Assembly (NCBI RefSeq): GCF_014695975.1
Contig: NZ_JACJPI010000064.1
Coordinates: 186,001 to 250,000 of the forward strand
DNA: 64,000 nt
Source: Leptolyngbya sp. FACHB-321
GTDB lineage: Bacteria; Cyanobacteriota; Cyanobacteriia; Leptolyngbyales; Leptolyngbyaceae
Direction: 5' to 3'
The notes below the pieces were generated by a model that saw only the letters and a list, made by a program, of their open reading frames with translations, was not told where the DNA came from and did not search any database. Position 1 is the first letter of the stretch. The number at the start of each line of letters is the position of its first letter. A program made the position numbers and the translations under genes. This document shows positions 7,558 to 15,695 of the stretch, piece by piece.

Positions 7558-10263
7558 TTACCTCACAGGACTGCCAGCCAGCACTTGATCCTCAATTGTT
7601 ATTTCTGAAGCAAGTCCAGTGTTAGACATAGTTTGTGAGACACGTTCTGAAACAGGTATGTAAGGACTGCTATACCCTTCGTTTTGAACGCGAACATGGG
7701 AGCGCCAAAGGGACCAAGGCCCTGCAAGATGTCCTCGAATTTCAAGCCATTGGAGGGGTAATGGATAATCTGTTAATCCCTTTAGGCGATCCCGGATCCG
7801 ACCAACATGCCACTTGGGAATATCTATCGCTAGCATCGTCAGCACTCGAAAATCTCGCTCGCGCAGCAGAGTGGTAAGTTGGAATGAGACAATGCCCTTG
7901 CTATAGTTATAAATTTGTCGACGCAGAGCATCCATGGTGCGCCGATGCGTGTGCCAGGCTAATGCCGTCGGTTCATAAACAAGGGTTTGACCTGACTTAA
8001 TAACTTTGTAGAAGCAGTAGGTATCTTCACCCACGCCTGAAGGCATTCCAGGGCCTAAGGGCTCATGTAACATACCAATTTCAGGTTGCTGGAAGATACT
8101 TGCTCGGAACGCTGCATTGGCGGTTGCTCCTAGTAGCCAGGCAGGTACTGCATGGGGCCAGCGCTGAAACCAGTCGCGGTTACCTTCAAAGCGATTAAAT
8201 CCACGGCTGAGTCCTCCATCTCCATAGTTTTCAAATAACCATTGGGATTTTGTTTCTAGCTCGATGGGTAAAGTGTTTCCTGTAACAGCCATAACATCAG
8301 ATCGGACAAAGGGCGCAACCAGTTTCTCGAGCCAGTCTGATGGTAGTGTCACATCATCATCAGTTGCGATGATGATATCTCCTGTACTTGCAGCAATGCC
8401 AGCATTGCGTGCATAAGCTAGTCCTTGACGGGATTCATTAACCAGCTTGACCCCTGTAAACTGAGCCACAATTGGCGGTGTGACACCAGATGCAGGATGA
8501 TTGTCCACTACAATGATTTCGACTTTGCGTAGGGTTTCCTGTTGCAGAAGATAACGCAGACACTTGGGCAGGTCGTTGGGGCGATCGAAGGTGGCAACAA
8601 CAACGGAGACCGACACCTCTGGTGGCAAAGTCAGATGTTTAGTGCTGAGGGTTACAACGTCTCGCGGGGGTGAGTACTCCTGATAGAGCTGATCGATTGC
8701 CAACGACCAGCGCACATCTCCTGATAGTTTCTTGTAGGGGTCAAGAAGTGTTAAACCTAGTGTGTGCACAATGGCATCTCGCAGGCGGGACTGACTGATA
8801 ACCTGGCGGAGGTTTTGGATGTCAACTTGACCAATTGCTGCTCCCCGCCAGGTTAGAAAAACTCGTGTTCGCAAATAATCTGTCACATCAGTAATACTAG
8901 GCAGAGGTTGCGTTAGTTCAACTGCGCGAATGGCAATGCGATCGCGCTCATCCATAGTTAAGGAACGCATAGGTGTCTTTTCTGACACCTTGGGTAGTAA
9001 TGGACCATATTCTTGCTCAATTTGGGCTGCAATTTTGCAGGCTTGTTGGTAACGTGTTAGCCCTACCAAGGAACCTTTAATTTCTCCACAGACAATATCA
9101 AGTGGGAGAGTAATAGTCCCTATAAAAGAGTTGAAAAATTTGCGAAAATGCCATTCACGAACTAACCACAATCCCCACTTCACCAAATCAAAGCGGGCGT
9201 TGGGATATTTTAGGAAATGACAAACTAGGTAAGAATAGGCACTACCGTTATTAGTGAGCTGGGTTTTAAGCTTTTCATACTCCCGTCGGTGACGGTGGCG
9301 GATCATGGCTCTTGGTTCGTAGACCAGACAATAACCTTCTCGCAGAACCCGAAAGAACATCTCAATGTCCCCACCACCATTGGTGACGGTACCTACATCA
9401 AGAGCTGGATCAAAATAACCAATTTTGTCAAATAAGCGTCGACGGAATGCCATGTTTGCGCCTGTACCATATCGTCCAGCATTCCACAACATTTCCCAGG
9501 AAAGCTTTTGTCCAGGTTCAACTTGGTACCAAATCCGCTCAAATCCGCGTCCAAATCCACCGTTTTCTTCAAATAGAACCTGTGCTTTCGTTTCAAGTTC
9601 GTAGGGAACGACTAACCCAGTCACAGCCATTACATCTGGGTCTTCTGCAAACACCTGAGCAAGTCTTTTCACCCAGTCTCTATCAACTATTACGTCGTCG
9701 TCTGTATAAGCGACAATTTCACCTTTGGCTTCTAACGCCGCACAGTTACGCGCCCAATCTAGCCCTGGTCGTGGTTCTCGGATATAACGCGCTTGGGGGT
9801 ACTGAGACATTAGGTTTTTCGTTGACTCAGTTTTTGGGGCATTGTCAATGACCAAGATATCTAGATTGGGGTAGTCAAGTTTCAGAATTGCATCCAGACA
9901 AAGCTTGATGTCTTCAGGACGGTCACGCGTACATACTGCCACTGTCACGAGGGGTAACTCACCATCATATTCAGCAGGTGGCAGATTTATTAAATCCTCT
10001 AAACGCAAATCTTCGGGTCGATGAGATGATGCCAACCCATTCTTCAATAATTGACAGATAATTGCCCAGTTATGGTGCTCTAAAATTAGCTTACTCAGTG
10101 TTTCAGTTGTGCAGCGGCCTAACGTAATGGGTGCATTGACATAACCAAGAGGAACTCCATGCAAGCGCACTAAGCCCTTCAATCCCATATATCCATTTAA
10201 TCCCTCAATGGTTGGAATTGGACGGCTAAGTTCAATATCAACAACTTTAATTGGATAAAGCAT
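7558..10263 (-). CDS. Tandem two-module GT2 glycosyltransferase
   Basis: 901 residues, a full-length paralogue of the downstream gene, again [lead domain + GT2] twice. Lead domains begin VDIELSRPIPTIEGL and VELTQPLPSITDV. Both GT2 modules keep the usual motifs: CTRDRPEDI, VIDNAP, PRPGLDWARN and TDDDVIV (DDD at 188-190) in the first; TFDRPNDL, VVDNHP, SRQGLAYARN and TDDDVTLP in the second. Two active sites in one chain suggest it adds two residues or alternating linkages, as known dual-domain glycan polymerases do. The ~90-residue lead domain is not a domain I can name. The gap to the downstream gene is 71 bp. Confidence 0.86.
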   Translation of the reverse strand: MLYPIKVVDIELSRPIPTIEGLNGYMGLKGLVRLHGVPLGYVNAPITLGRCTTETLSKLILEHHNWAIICQLLKNGLASSHRPEDLRLEDLINLPPAEYDGELPLVTVAVCTRDRPEDIKLCLDAILKLDYPNLDILVIDNAPKTESTKNLMSQYPQARYIREPRPGLDWARNCAALEAKGEIVAYTDDDVIVDRDWVKRLAQVFAEDPDVMAVTGLVVPYELETKAQVLFEENGGFGRGFERIWYQVEPGQKLSWEMLWNAGRYGTGANMAFRRRLFDKIGYFDPALDVGTVTNGGGDIEMFFRVLREGYCLVYEPRAMIRHRHRREYEKLKTQLTNNGSAYSYLVCHFLKYPNARFDLVKWGLWLVREWHFRKFFNSFIGTITLPLDIVCGEIKGSLVGLTRYQQACKIAAQIEQEYGPLLPKVSEKTPMRSLTMDERDRIAIRAVELTQPLPSITDVTDYLRTRVFLTWRGAAIGQVDIQNLRQVISQSRLRDAIVHTLGLTLLDPYKKLSGDVRWSLAIDQLYQEYSPPRDVVTLSTKHLTLPPEVSVSVVVATFDRPNDLPKCLRYLLQQETLRKVEIIVVDNHPASGVTPPIVAQFTGVKLVNESRQGLAYARNAGIAASTGDIIIATDDDVTLPSDWLEKLVAPFVRSDVMAVTGNTLPIELETKSQWLFENYGDGGLSRGFNRFEGNRDWFQRWPHAVPAWLLGATANAAFRASIFQQPEIGMLHEPLGPGMPSGVGEDTYCFYKVIKSGQTLVYEPTALAWHTHRRTMDALRRQIYNYSKGIVSFQLTTLLRERDFRVLTMLAIDIPKWHVGRIRDRLKGLTDYPLPLQWLEIRGHLAGPWSLWRSHVRVQNEGYSSPYIPVSERVSQTMSNTGLASEITIEDQVLAGSPVR

Positions 10264-10331
10264 TTGCTAATGTCCTCTAATTAGATGCGTGATTAGGATT
10301 CATGGAGTCATGCGGTCGTGGAACAGTCGCT

Positions 10332-11432
10332 TTAAGACTCGGAGCAGGGTGAATAGGCAGACAACGGTTGCGGAGCCTGGGCAAGCTGAGAGATTATGTG
10401 ATGAAACACATTGCCAACGAACAGTTTGAGGGCAATTGCACCCTTGCGTTGATAAATAGTCGCTAGGGAAACAGGTGCTCGATGAATCTGCGCAATTGCT
10501 TGCGGCTGAGACGATCTCAATCCCAGCAAACTCTGAATTAGTAGACGATAAAATCCAATGCGTATCCAAGGTGTGACCGGATCTGCTTGGATAACCTGCT
10601 TTAACCAGTACAAGGTGGTGCGGTAGTCTTGGCAGCGATGGCTTTGGTAGGCAAAGTAGCCATAAAGATTGCTGCTAGACAAGCGAAATAAGTAGGATGG
10701 AAACTCGGGTCGCTGCTGGCGCACGTTTTGCATAACCAGCGCGTGCGATCGAGCCATTTGAGTGTAATCACAGGACATGCTGATTGCCCGTTTGCGATAT
10801 CCCACCAAAAACTCTGGCACTACACGAAATTCATAACGTGCTGCAATTCGCAGATATAAATCCCAGTCTTCGCAACCTTGAGCATTTTGCGATCGCAACG
10901 TCGGGTCATATCCGCCTACCTGCTCCAGACAACTGCGTCGCATGATGGAAGCACTAGCATTGCCCAAAAAGTTGTGACAGACCAACGTAGAGAAAACATT
11001 ACCCTGAATTTCTGCTGCCCGGAAACTGCCCAGAAGGGCATCGGATTCGTCAATGTCTACAGACCAGGAATACACCAACCCTACAGAGTTACCTCCCTGC
11101 ATCATGCACTGAACTTGCCGTTCAATGTTTTCGGGATACCAGATGTCATCCGCATCGATCGATGCAATAAACTCACCTAGTGCCTGAGCGATCGCCAAAT
11201 TACGAGCGGCGGCAACTCCTGCATTTGCCTGATGCAATAATTTGACTCGATCGTCCTCTTGAGCAACCATAGCAACGATTTCTGGTGTTTGATCGGTAGA
11301 ACCGTCATCTACAACCAACACTTCCAGATTGCGATAGGTCTGGGTCAGAACTGATCGCAACGTTCGCGCAATTGAAGCAGCAGCATTGTAAGCCGGAATA
11401 ATCACCGATACCAGCGAAGTGTCATTAGGCAT
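10332..11432 (-). CDS. GT2 family glycosyltransferase
   Basis: 366 residues from the ATG at 11432; a GTG one codon earlier is also possible. The N-terminus is a classic GT-A fold: VSVIIPAYNAAASIARTL, VVDDGSTDQTPEI, the AGVAAARNLAI segment and the metal motif SIDADDIW at about 90-98, then GCEDWDLYLR. The C-terminal ~120 residues have no motif I recognise. The start overlaps the end of the upstream GT2 gene by 8 bp, so the two are likely made together. Likely a cytoplasmic sugar transferase of the ABC-exported glycan; donor and acceptor unknown. Confidence 0.87.
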   Translation of the reverse strand: MPNDTSLVSVIIPAYNAAASIARTLRSVLTQTYRNLEVLVVDDGSTDQTPEIVAMVAQEDDRVKLLHQANAGVAAARNLAIAQALGEFIASIDADDIWYPENIERQVQCMMQGGNSVGLVYSWSVDIDESDALLGSFRAAEIQGNVFSTLVCHNFLGNASASIMRRSCLEQVGGYDPTLRSQNAQGCEDWDLYLRIAARYEFRVVPEFLVGYRKRAISMSCDYTQMARSHALVMQNVRQQRPEFPSYLFRLSSSNLYGYFAYQSHRCQDYRTTLYWLKQVIQADPVTPWIRIGFYRLLIQSLLGLRSSQPQAIAQIHRAPVSLATIYQRKGAIALKLFVGNVFHHIISQLAQAPQPLSAYSPCSES

Positions 11433-12510
11433 CACTGACCCCTACCAAGCGCTTCAAGGTTCGCCGGAAACGGAAGCGTCTCATACCCACGGGCTGCCAC
11501 TGCTTTTGCGAGTGCATGATGGTTCCCAAACCAAAGGCAATTCCACTGTAGAAGTAGTACAGCCAATGCATGAAAACGGCTCTGCTGGCAAAAACGAGGC
11601 CACGTTTCTGCTGAAAAAACTGGTAGACATCGCGGTTGAGCCAGAGTAAGATTGCTGCCAACAGCCCCATCAACCAACCCATGTGCGGAACGTAAACAGT
11701 CAGCGGTAACAACACCAGCAAACTATAAACGGCTACTACACTCATCCGGTTAGACCCCTTAAGATTCAAATCATTTACGAATCCGTTGGGGTACTCCAGC
11801 AACAGTTGAGTCCAGGGAATGCCACGATCGAAAATATCAACCTTAATCAGGCTGCCTAACCGCCAGGCTTTGTGATGTTTGACCTGCACCTGTTTCGCCA
11901 GCTGGATTTTGCCACCCGCTTGCTGAATGCGATAGCCAAGGTGAATATCTTCAATGCTGGGGCGAGGATAGCGCCGCACATCAAAGCCACCCAGCTTCAG
12001 GAAGAGCGATCGCCGCACGGCTCCACAACCCGCCCAGAAGGTGGTTGCTTCTTCATAGCCTGTTTGGTGCACGTAGTGATGCATCAAATTTTTGAACTGA
12101 GCGACGAAGTTCTTTGCTTTGGGGGCGTCGTCGTAGGAGCCAAATACGGCGCTGATGTGCGATTGGCTCTGTAATACCTGGGCCAATTGGGCTAAGGTAT
12201 CTGAGTGCACTTCACAGTCCGCGTCAACGAAGCAAAGGAATTCTCCTTGGGCGATCGCAGCACCCAAGTTGCGGGCTGCTCCTGGCCCCAAGCGACCATT
12301 CGTGTGGAGGAGATTTGCACCAAATTGTTGGGCGACGATCGCGGAGCTGTCGGTGGAACCGTCATCCACCACAATCAGTTCCCAATCCCGAAATTCTGAT
12401 TGGTTAATGGCGTTTAGGCAATCTACAAACGCCTGGCCACCGTTATAAACAGGAATAACAATCGAGAGAAGTGGAAAAGAAGGGTCAGTAGATAGCGATC
12501 GTGGGTTCAT
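11425..12510 (-). CDS. Membrane-associated GT2 family glycosyltransferase
   Basis: 361 residues. The GT-A motifs are LLSIVIPVYNGGQAF, VVDDGSTDSSAIV, GPGAARNLG and the metal motif FVDADCEVH, followed by GGFDVRRYPRPSIEDIHLGYR, where the ED pair is the likely catalytic-base region. The C-terminal third contains hydrophobic segments (VVAVYSLLVLLPLTVYV, GLLAAILLWL, and a last one around YYFYSGIAFGLG). It is therefore probably anchored in the inner membrane, like GT2 enzymes that act on lipid-linked acceptors. The stop lies inside the start region of the next GT2 gene, and the upstream oxidoreductase gene ends 9 bp before this start. Confidence 0.86.
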   Translation of the reverse strand: MNPRSLSTDPSFPLLSIVIPVYNGGQAFVDCLNAINQSEFRDWELIVVDDGSTDSSAIVAQQFGANLLHTNGRLGPGAARNLGAAIAQGEFLCFVDADCEVHSDTLAQLAQVLQSQSHISAVFGSYDDAPKAKNFVAQFKNLMHHYVHQTGYEEATTFWAGCGAVRRSLFLKLGGFDVRRYPRPSIEDIHLGYRIQQAGGKIQLAKQVQVKHHKAWRLGSLIKVDIFDRGIPWTQLLLEYPNGFVNDLNLKGSNRMSVVAVYSLLVLLPLTVYVPHMGWLMGLLAAILLWLNRDVYQFFQQKRGLVFASRAVFMHWLYYFYSGIAFGLGTIMHSQKQWQPVGMRRFRFRRTLKRLVGVSDA

Positions 12511-12519
12511 TGAGTTCTC

Positions 12520-13977
12520 CTACATCCATCGTCCGGTCGCACTGGTTAAAGGCTGCACCTCAACTGCCGTCTCTGGAAACGTTTTTTCGATAAACCGGAA
12601 TACATCTTCCACAACTCCATCACTATTCATGTAGTGGAATGAGCCGGTTCGACCAACTAGATGTAAGTTAGGCCACTGACTGAAATAGTTCTTGACTGCT
12701 TGCAGTTTTTCCTGATAGCCAATGCGGTAGACCGGATAGGCGTATGGAACGCGCAAAACCCAGCTTCTGTGAACGTCCGCCTTGTTAGTCCAACCAATTT
12801 GATCCATCTGCTCCACAACTTGGTTCAGAATCTCGTCATCGGTCATTTGCCAAACCGATTCACCGCGGCTCGCAAAAATCTCGATCGCCAACGAGGTGTA
12901 AGAACCATCGGGCACCATTTCGCTTGACCAATTCTTTGGCTCATGAGTGCGCCCAAACAATAGATTCTTGAGCGGAAAGTACGTCCAGCTATCTCGGCTG
13001 ACTTGAGGCTTTTTGAGCGCGACAAATAAGCAGATAATGTCTCGATACTCCAGGTCGTACTGCTGCGAGATTTCCTGGCTGCCCCATTCGTCGGGAATTG
13101 ATTCCAGTAAGGCATCGAGTGGAATCGTAGACACAACCTGATCGGCTCTCAGTGTTTGATGAGAGCCATCCTGATGTTGAATGGCTACCTCAAAGCCGTC
13201 GCTGGTGGGAGTGCAAGTCAGCACTGAAGTATTGGTATAGATTGTGCCGCCCAGGTCGAGAATCTCGCGCTCTAAGGCTTGAGGAATCATACCGAAGCCA
13301 GCACGGGGGTAGTAAAACTCAGAAATCGCGGTTGCTGGTGTTTCTTTAGCAGGAGCGATCGCCTGTTGCACCATTTTGCGAAAACTGGGAATGCTAATTC
13401 TCTGGGCAGCCCATGCAGCGGATAACTCATTACAAGGAATGCCCCAGACTTTTTCTGTGTACGGTTCAAAGAAGACTTTATAGAGCGCTTTGCCGTAACG
13501 TTTAATGACCCAGTCTTCAAAGGAAACTTCTGGACGCTGACGTTCAGTCACTTTTGATGCAAGATAACTCACTGCCATGTGAGCAGCTTTAAGAGGTGAG
13601 AACGTTGAGATTGCCTTGGCGATTTGAATCGGGTAGTCGACAAACTGGCCATTGAGATAGATATGGCTAGTACGAGGAACGGTCAGCAAATCCGACTTGA
13701 GCAAGTCTTTCAGCCAATTCACAACGGTTAGGTTATTGCTATGAAAGCGATGACCACCAATATCAAATCGGAACCCTTCTTTCTCAAAGGTACGTGCAAG
13801 CCCGCCTACCTGTGAGCCTTTTTCGATTAAGGTGACTGTGCATCCTTTCTTCAGCAACGCTTGTGCGGCTGTTAGCCCTGCAAGTCCACCCCCCAAAACA
13901 ATGAAATGTTGTTTTGGGAAATCAGGTGATTGCACTATTGAACTAACCGTCGGTCTCGTATTCGCAACTGTTATCAT
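12520..13977 (-). CDS. FAD-dependent oxidoreductase, UDP-galactopyranose-mutase/protoporphyrinogen-oxidase-like
   Basis: 485 residues. The dinucleotide-binding motif GGGLAGLTAAQALLKKG is near residue 28, followed by LIEKGSQVGGLARTF and GGHRFHSNN. Further conserved blocks are SFEDWVIKRYGKALYKVFF and YTEKVWGIP, and near the C-terminus LHLVGRTGSFHYMN. This is the FAD enzyme family often found beside GT2 genes in polysaccharide loci and loosely related to UDP-galactopyranose mutase. The substrate is unknown: it may be a nucleotide sugar or a lipid carrier. It is the first gene of the minus-strand operon, so the operon promoter should lie just upstream, at about 13978-14100. Confidence 0.8.
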   Translation of the reverse strand: MITVANTRPTVSSIVQSPDFPKQHFIVLGGGLAGLTAAQALLKKGCTVTLIEKGSQVGGLARTFEKEGFRFDIGGHRFHSNNLTVVNWLKDLLKSDLLTVPRTSHIYLNGQFVDYPIQIAKAISTFSPLKAAHMAVSYLASKVTERQRPEVSFEDWVIKRYGKALYKVFFEPYTEKVWGIPCNELSAAWAAQRISIPSFRKMVQQAIAPAKETPATAISEFYYPRAGFGMIPQALEREILDLGGTIYTNTSVLTCTPTSDGFEVAIQHQDGSHQTLRADQVVSTIPLDALLESIPDEWGSQEISQQYDLEYRDIICLFVALKKPQVSRDSWTYFPLKNLLFGRTHEPKNWSSEMVPDGSYTSLAIEIFASRGESVWQMTDDEILNQVVEQMDQIGWTNKADVHRSWVLRVPYAYPVYRIGYQEKLQAVKNYFSQWPNLHLVGRTGSFHYMNSDGVVEDVFRFIEKTFPETAVEVQPLTSATGRWM

Positions 13978-14365
13978 TTAGCTCTATCTCCAAAGGGTGT
14001 TTCTCTTAACTGCTCCAATGCAAGGGAAAGTTGACTTGCGCAGTCAGCCGCGACGGTCTACTTGTAAGAAGCTGTGCCTTATTAATACTGAATCAAATCT
14101 AGATGACTTACCCCGCTCAGCAATCAGTGAGTAGCCTCAGTAAAAAAAACTTAGGGCGTATCCCTAGAGTTGGTTAATGTAACACTGTGGATTTACTAGA
14201 ACACTCGTGTAACCTCCCACACTCAAAAGGGGATTTACTAGAGTAGCTACTCAAACTTTGTGAAAGCTATATATTGTTGTCAGTTTTATAAGTTTAATTT
14301 AAGTAAATCTGTGGACTTAGAGAAATCCAATAGACGTTGCGCAGTCTAGGTTTAATAAACCTCGT
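13978..14365. other. Intergenic region upstream of the glycan operon
   Basis: There is no gene here. It should hold the promoter of the minus-strand operon beginning at 13977. A 12-bp perfect palindrome, GAGTAGCTACTC, lies at 14241-14252. The phrase GGATTTACTAGA occurs twice nearby. I could not identify a terminator or a known operator. Confidence 0.5.
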
Positions 14366-14551
14366 CTAAGTTGAAACCCGTAGTTTTTCTTCTTCTGGAT
14401 CAAGGTGCTTTTTCACCCATAGGCAGTCCGCCAGAGCTAAGAATTGCGCATTAATCTCCTGCTGAAAGTGTTCCACTCGTTGACGTAACTGAGCTTTGTT
14501 GGCATAGCGGGCGTGATAAGTCATATCCTCGCGTAACCTATTACATATCAA
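14366..14551 (-). pseudogene. Probable transposase C-terminal remnant (IS630-like)
   Basis: A short open frame of about 60 codons with no convincing start of its own; a TTG at 14551 is the only nearby candidate. The product runs LREDMTYHARYANKAQLRQR and ends ADCLWVKKHLDPEEEKLRVS. From memory this resembles the C-terminal end of IS630-type transposases of cyanobacteria, where an LWxKxxLDPExEKL tail follows the DDE domain. The upstream part is gone and replaced by sequence belonging to the IS1-type remnant on the other strand. Assignment to IS630 is tentative. Confidence 0.45.
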
Positions 14552-14554
14552 GCA

Positions 14555-14896
14555 TAGGGTCGAGTCGCGACAGTGACAAAGACGAGCTGGTCATAGGCAA
14601 TCATAGCGCCCAGACATTCGCACCGTTATGGCATTTGGTCGGCCTCTGGCATTGCTACTTCTATGTGACTGACGGCAATCGGGTTTAGCCACTGTTTATC
14701 CCACACGAAGACTATCCATCTGGTCAGTAAGACTTACATGATGCGCGTAGAGGGCGAAAACATACGCTTAAGCCATGATCTTGCCCGACTGCATCGCAAA
14801 ACCTTGTGCTATTCCAAGTCAGTAATCATGCTGGGGCACTCAGTCCGGTTGCTACTTCACCATCTAAAATTCTGGGATGTTCCGGTGCTTACCTGA
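14555..14896 (+). pseudogene. IS1-family transposase (InsB-like) pseudogene
   Basis: Reading the plus strand gives DELVIGNHSAQTF, PLWHLVGLWHCYFYVTDGN and then an in-frame TAG. After a frameshift near 14710-14720 the frame continues HLVSKTYMMRVEGENIRLSH and RLHRKTLCYSKS, ending VPVLT and TGA at 14894-14896. The TYMxRVEGENxRLRHxLARLHRKTLCYSKS block is the conserved C-terminus of IS1-type InsB transposases in cyanobacteria. The N-terminal part is missing. With a stop, a frameshift and a lost 5' end it is inactive. No clear terminal inverted repeats were found. Confidence 0.8.
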
Positions 14897-14943
14897 TTCA
14901 TACTTGAATCCAGCAACGCCCTTTTTTGTGGCTTTCGCTTGGC

Positions 14944-15153
14944 TCATTGAGTCAAGCAAGAAATTGCGACCGTCTTGGTGAAGAGCGGCAGGCGCGCATG
15001 CTGGTCATTGTTGGGGTAGGCACAGAGCGCAGGATCAACTAGGCTTTGCCGCAATGCCTGCATGTCTTTGACGGTAATGAAGGAAAAATTTGGCTCGGCA
15101 CACTGCCCTACCCCAATCAGAAGCGCATATCCGTAAACAAAGGTCTGAGCCAT
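14944..15153 (-). pseudogene. Truncated caspase-like peptidase, N-terminal fragment
   Basis: An ATG at 15153 opens a 69-codon frame: YALLIGVGQCAEP, then TVKDMQALRQSLVDPALCAY and PNNDQHARL. This is the start of the caspase-like (peptidase C14/metacaspase) domain, whose first strand is typically ALLIGVG followed by the D-AL-L-D-CxYP segment. The His/Cys catalytic region is absent. After NDQHARL the reading frame departs from the family and stops at 14944-14946. It is therefore a broken relic next to transposase remnants. Confidence 0.65.
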
Positions 15154-15282
15154 GACTTCATCTGGCTAGAGAAATTTATCTGGTTCCAAGATAGCTGTTC
15201 TCAATTCGTCTGTCTTAGGAATCGAATGATCTTTCTTTAAATCTTGTAATATTTGTTTACAGCACTTAATGAATTATTGGCA

Positions 15283-15299
15283 CCTCCTTACTAAGGAGG
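15283..15299. repeat. 7-bp perfect hairpin in the decayed region
   Basis: CCTCCTT-ACT-AAGGAGG forms a perfect 7-bp stem with a 3-base loop. No T-run follows on either side, so a factor-independent terminator is unlikely. It may be an end of a lost element. Confidence 0.4.
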
Positions 15300-15492
15300 A
15301 CAAACGTCTTGCAGCATTCCCACTCTCTAAAAACTGATTGCGCTTATCTGCGAAAACCGATCCAAAAGCAAAAGTGCTCAAAACGCTGGTGGAGAGATCA
15401 ACTTTTAAGGTAGGAAAATAACTGGGGTAAGTTTGAGGTAAATTTTTGAAGAAGTACCTGAGACCTTTGTCTTACAGCAATTAGCTAAAGTC

Positions 15493-15534
15493 TCCTAAGC
15501 GGTAGGTCGAGGGTTCGAATCCCGCCAGTCCCGT
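15493..15534 (+). pseudogene. 3' part of a tRNA-Arg(CCU) gene
   Basis: The tract starts at the anticodon loop (CTCCTAA, anticodon CCT) and continues with the 3' anticodon stem GCGG, the variable loop, a T-arm with loop TTCGAAT and the 3' acceptor strand CAGTCCC plus discriminator G. The 5' half is absent: no matching GGGACTG acceptor strand occurs about 70 bases upstream, and the base run before the anticodon loop does not pair with the stem. The T-stem has one mismatch (GAGGG against CCCGC). 3' tRNA fragments of this kind are typical of attachment sites left by integrated elements. Confidence 0.6.
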
Positions 15535-15695
15535 GCTTTTTAGCTATCCCTTGGGAGATTTCTAAGGGAAAATTTACCGTTGGTGAGGGGCGATCGCTGC
15601 CTAAGTCTTCGTCTTTAGCAGCGAACTTTGTTACTCCCTCTGCGTGTATTTTGTTTGTTAGAAATCTCCTTCAGTCGACCATCGCGCAAGGCAGC

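Noticed and set aside
15283-15299. Hairpin as a factor-independent terminator
   Set aside because: A strong 7-bp stem but no T-run follows on either strand.
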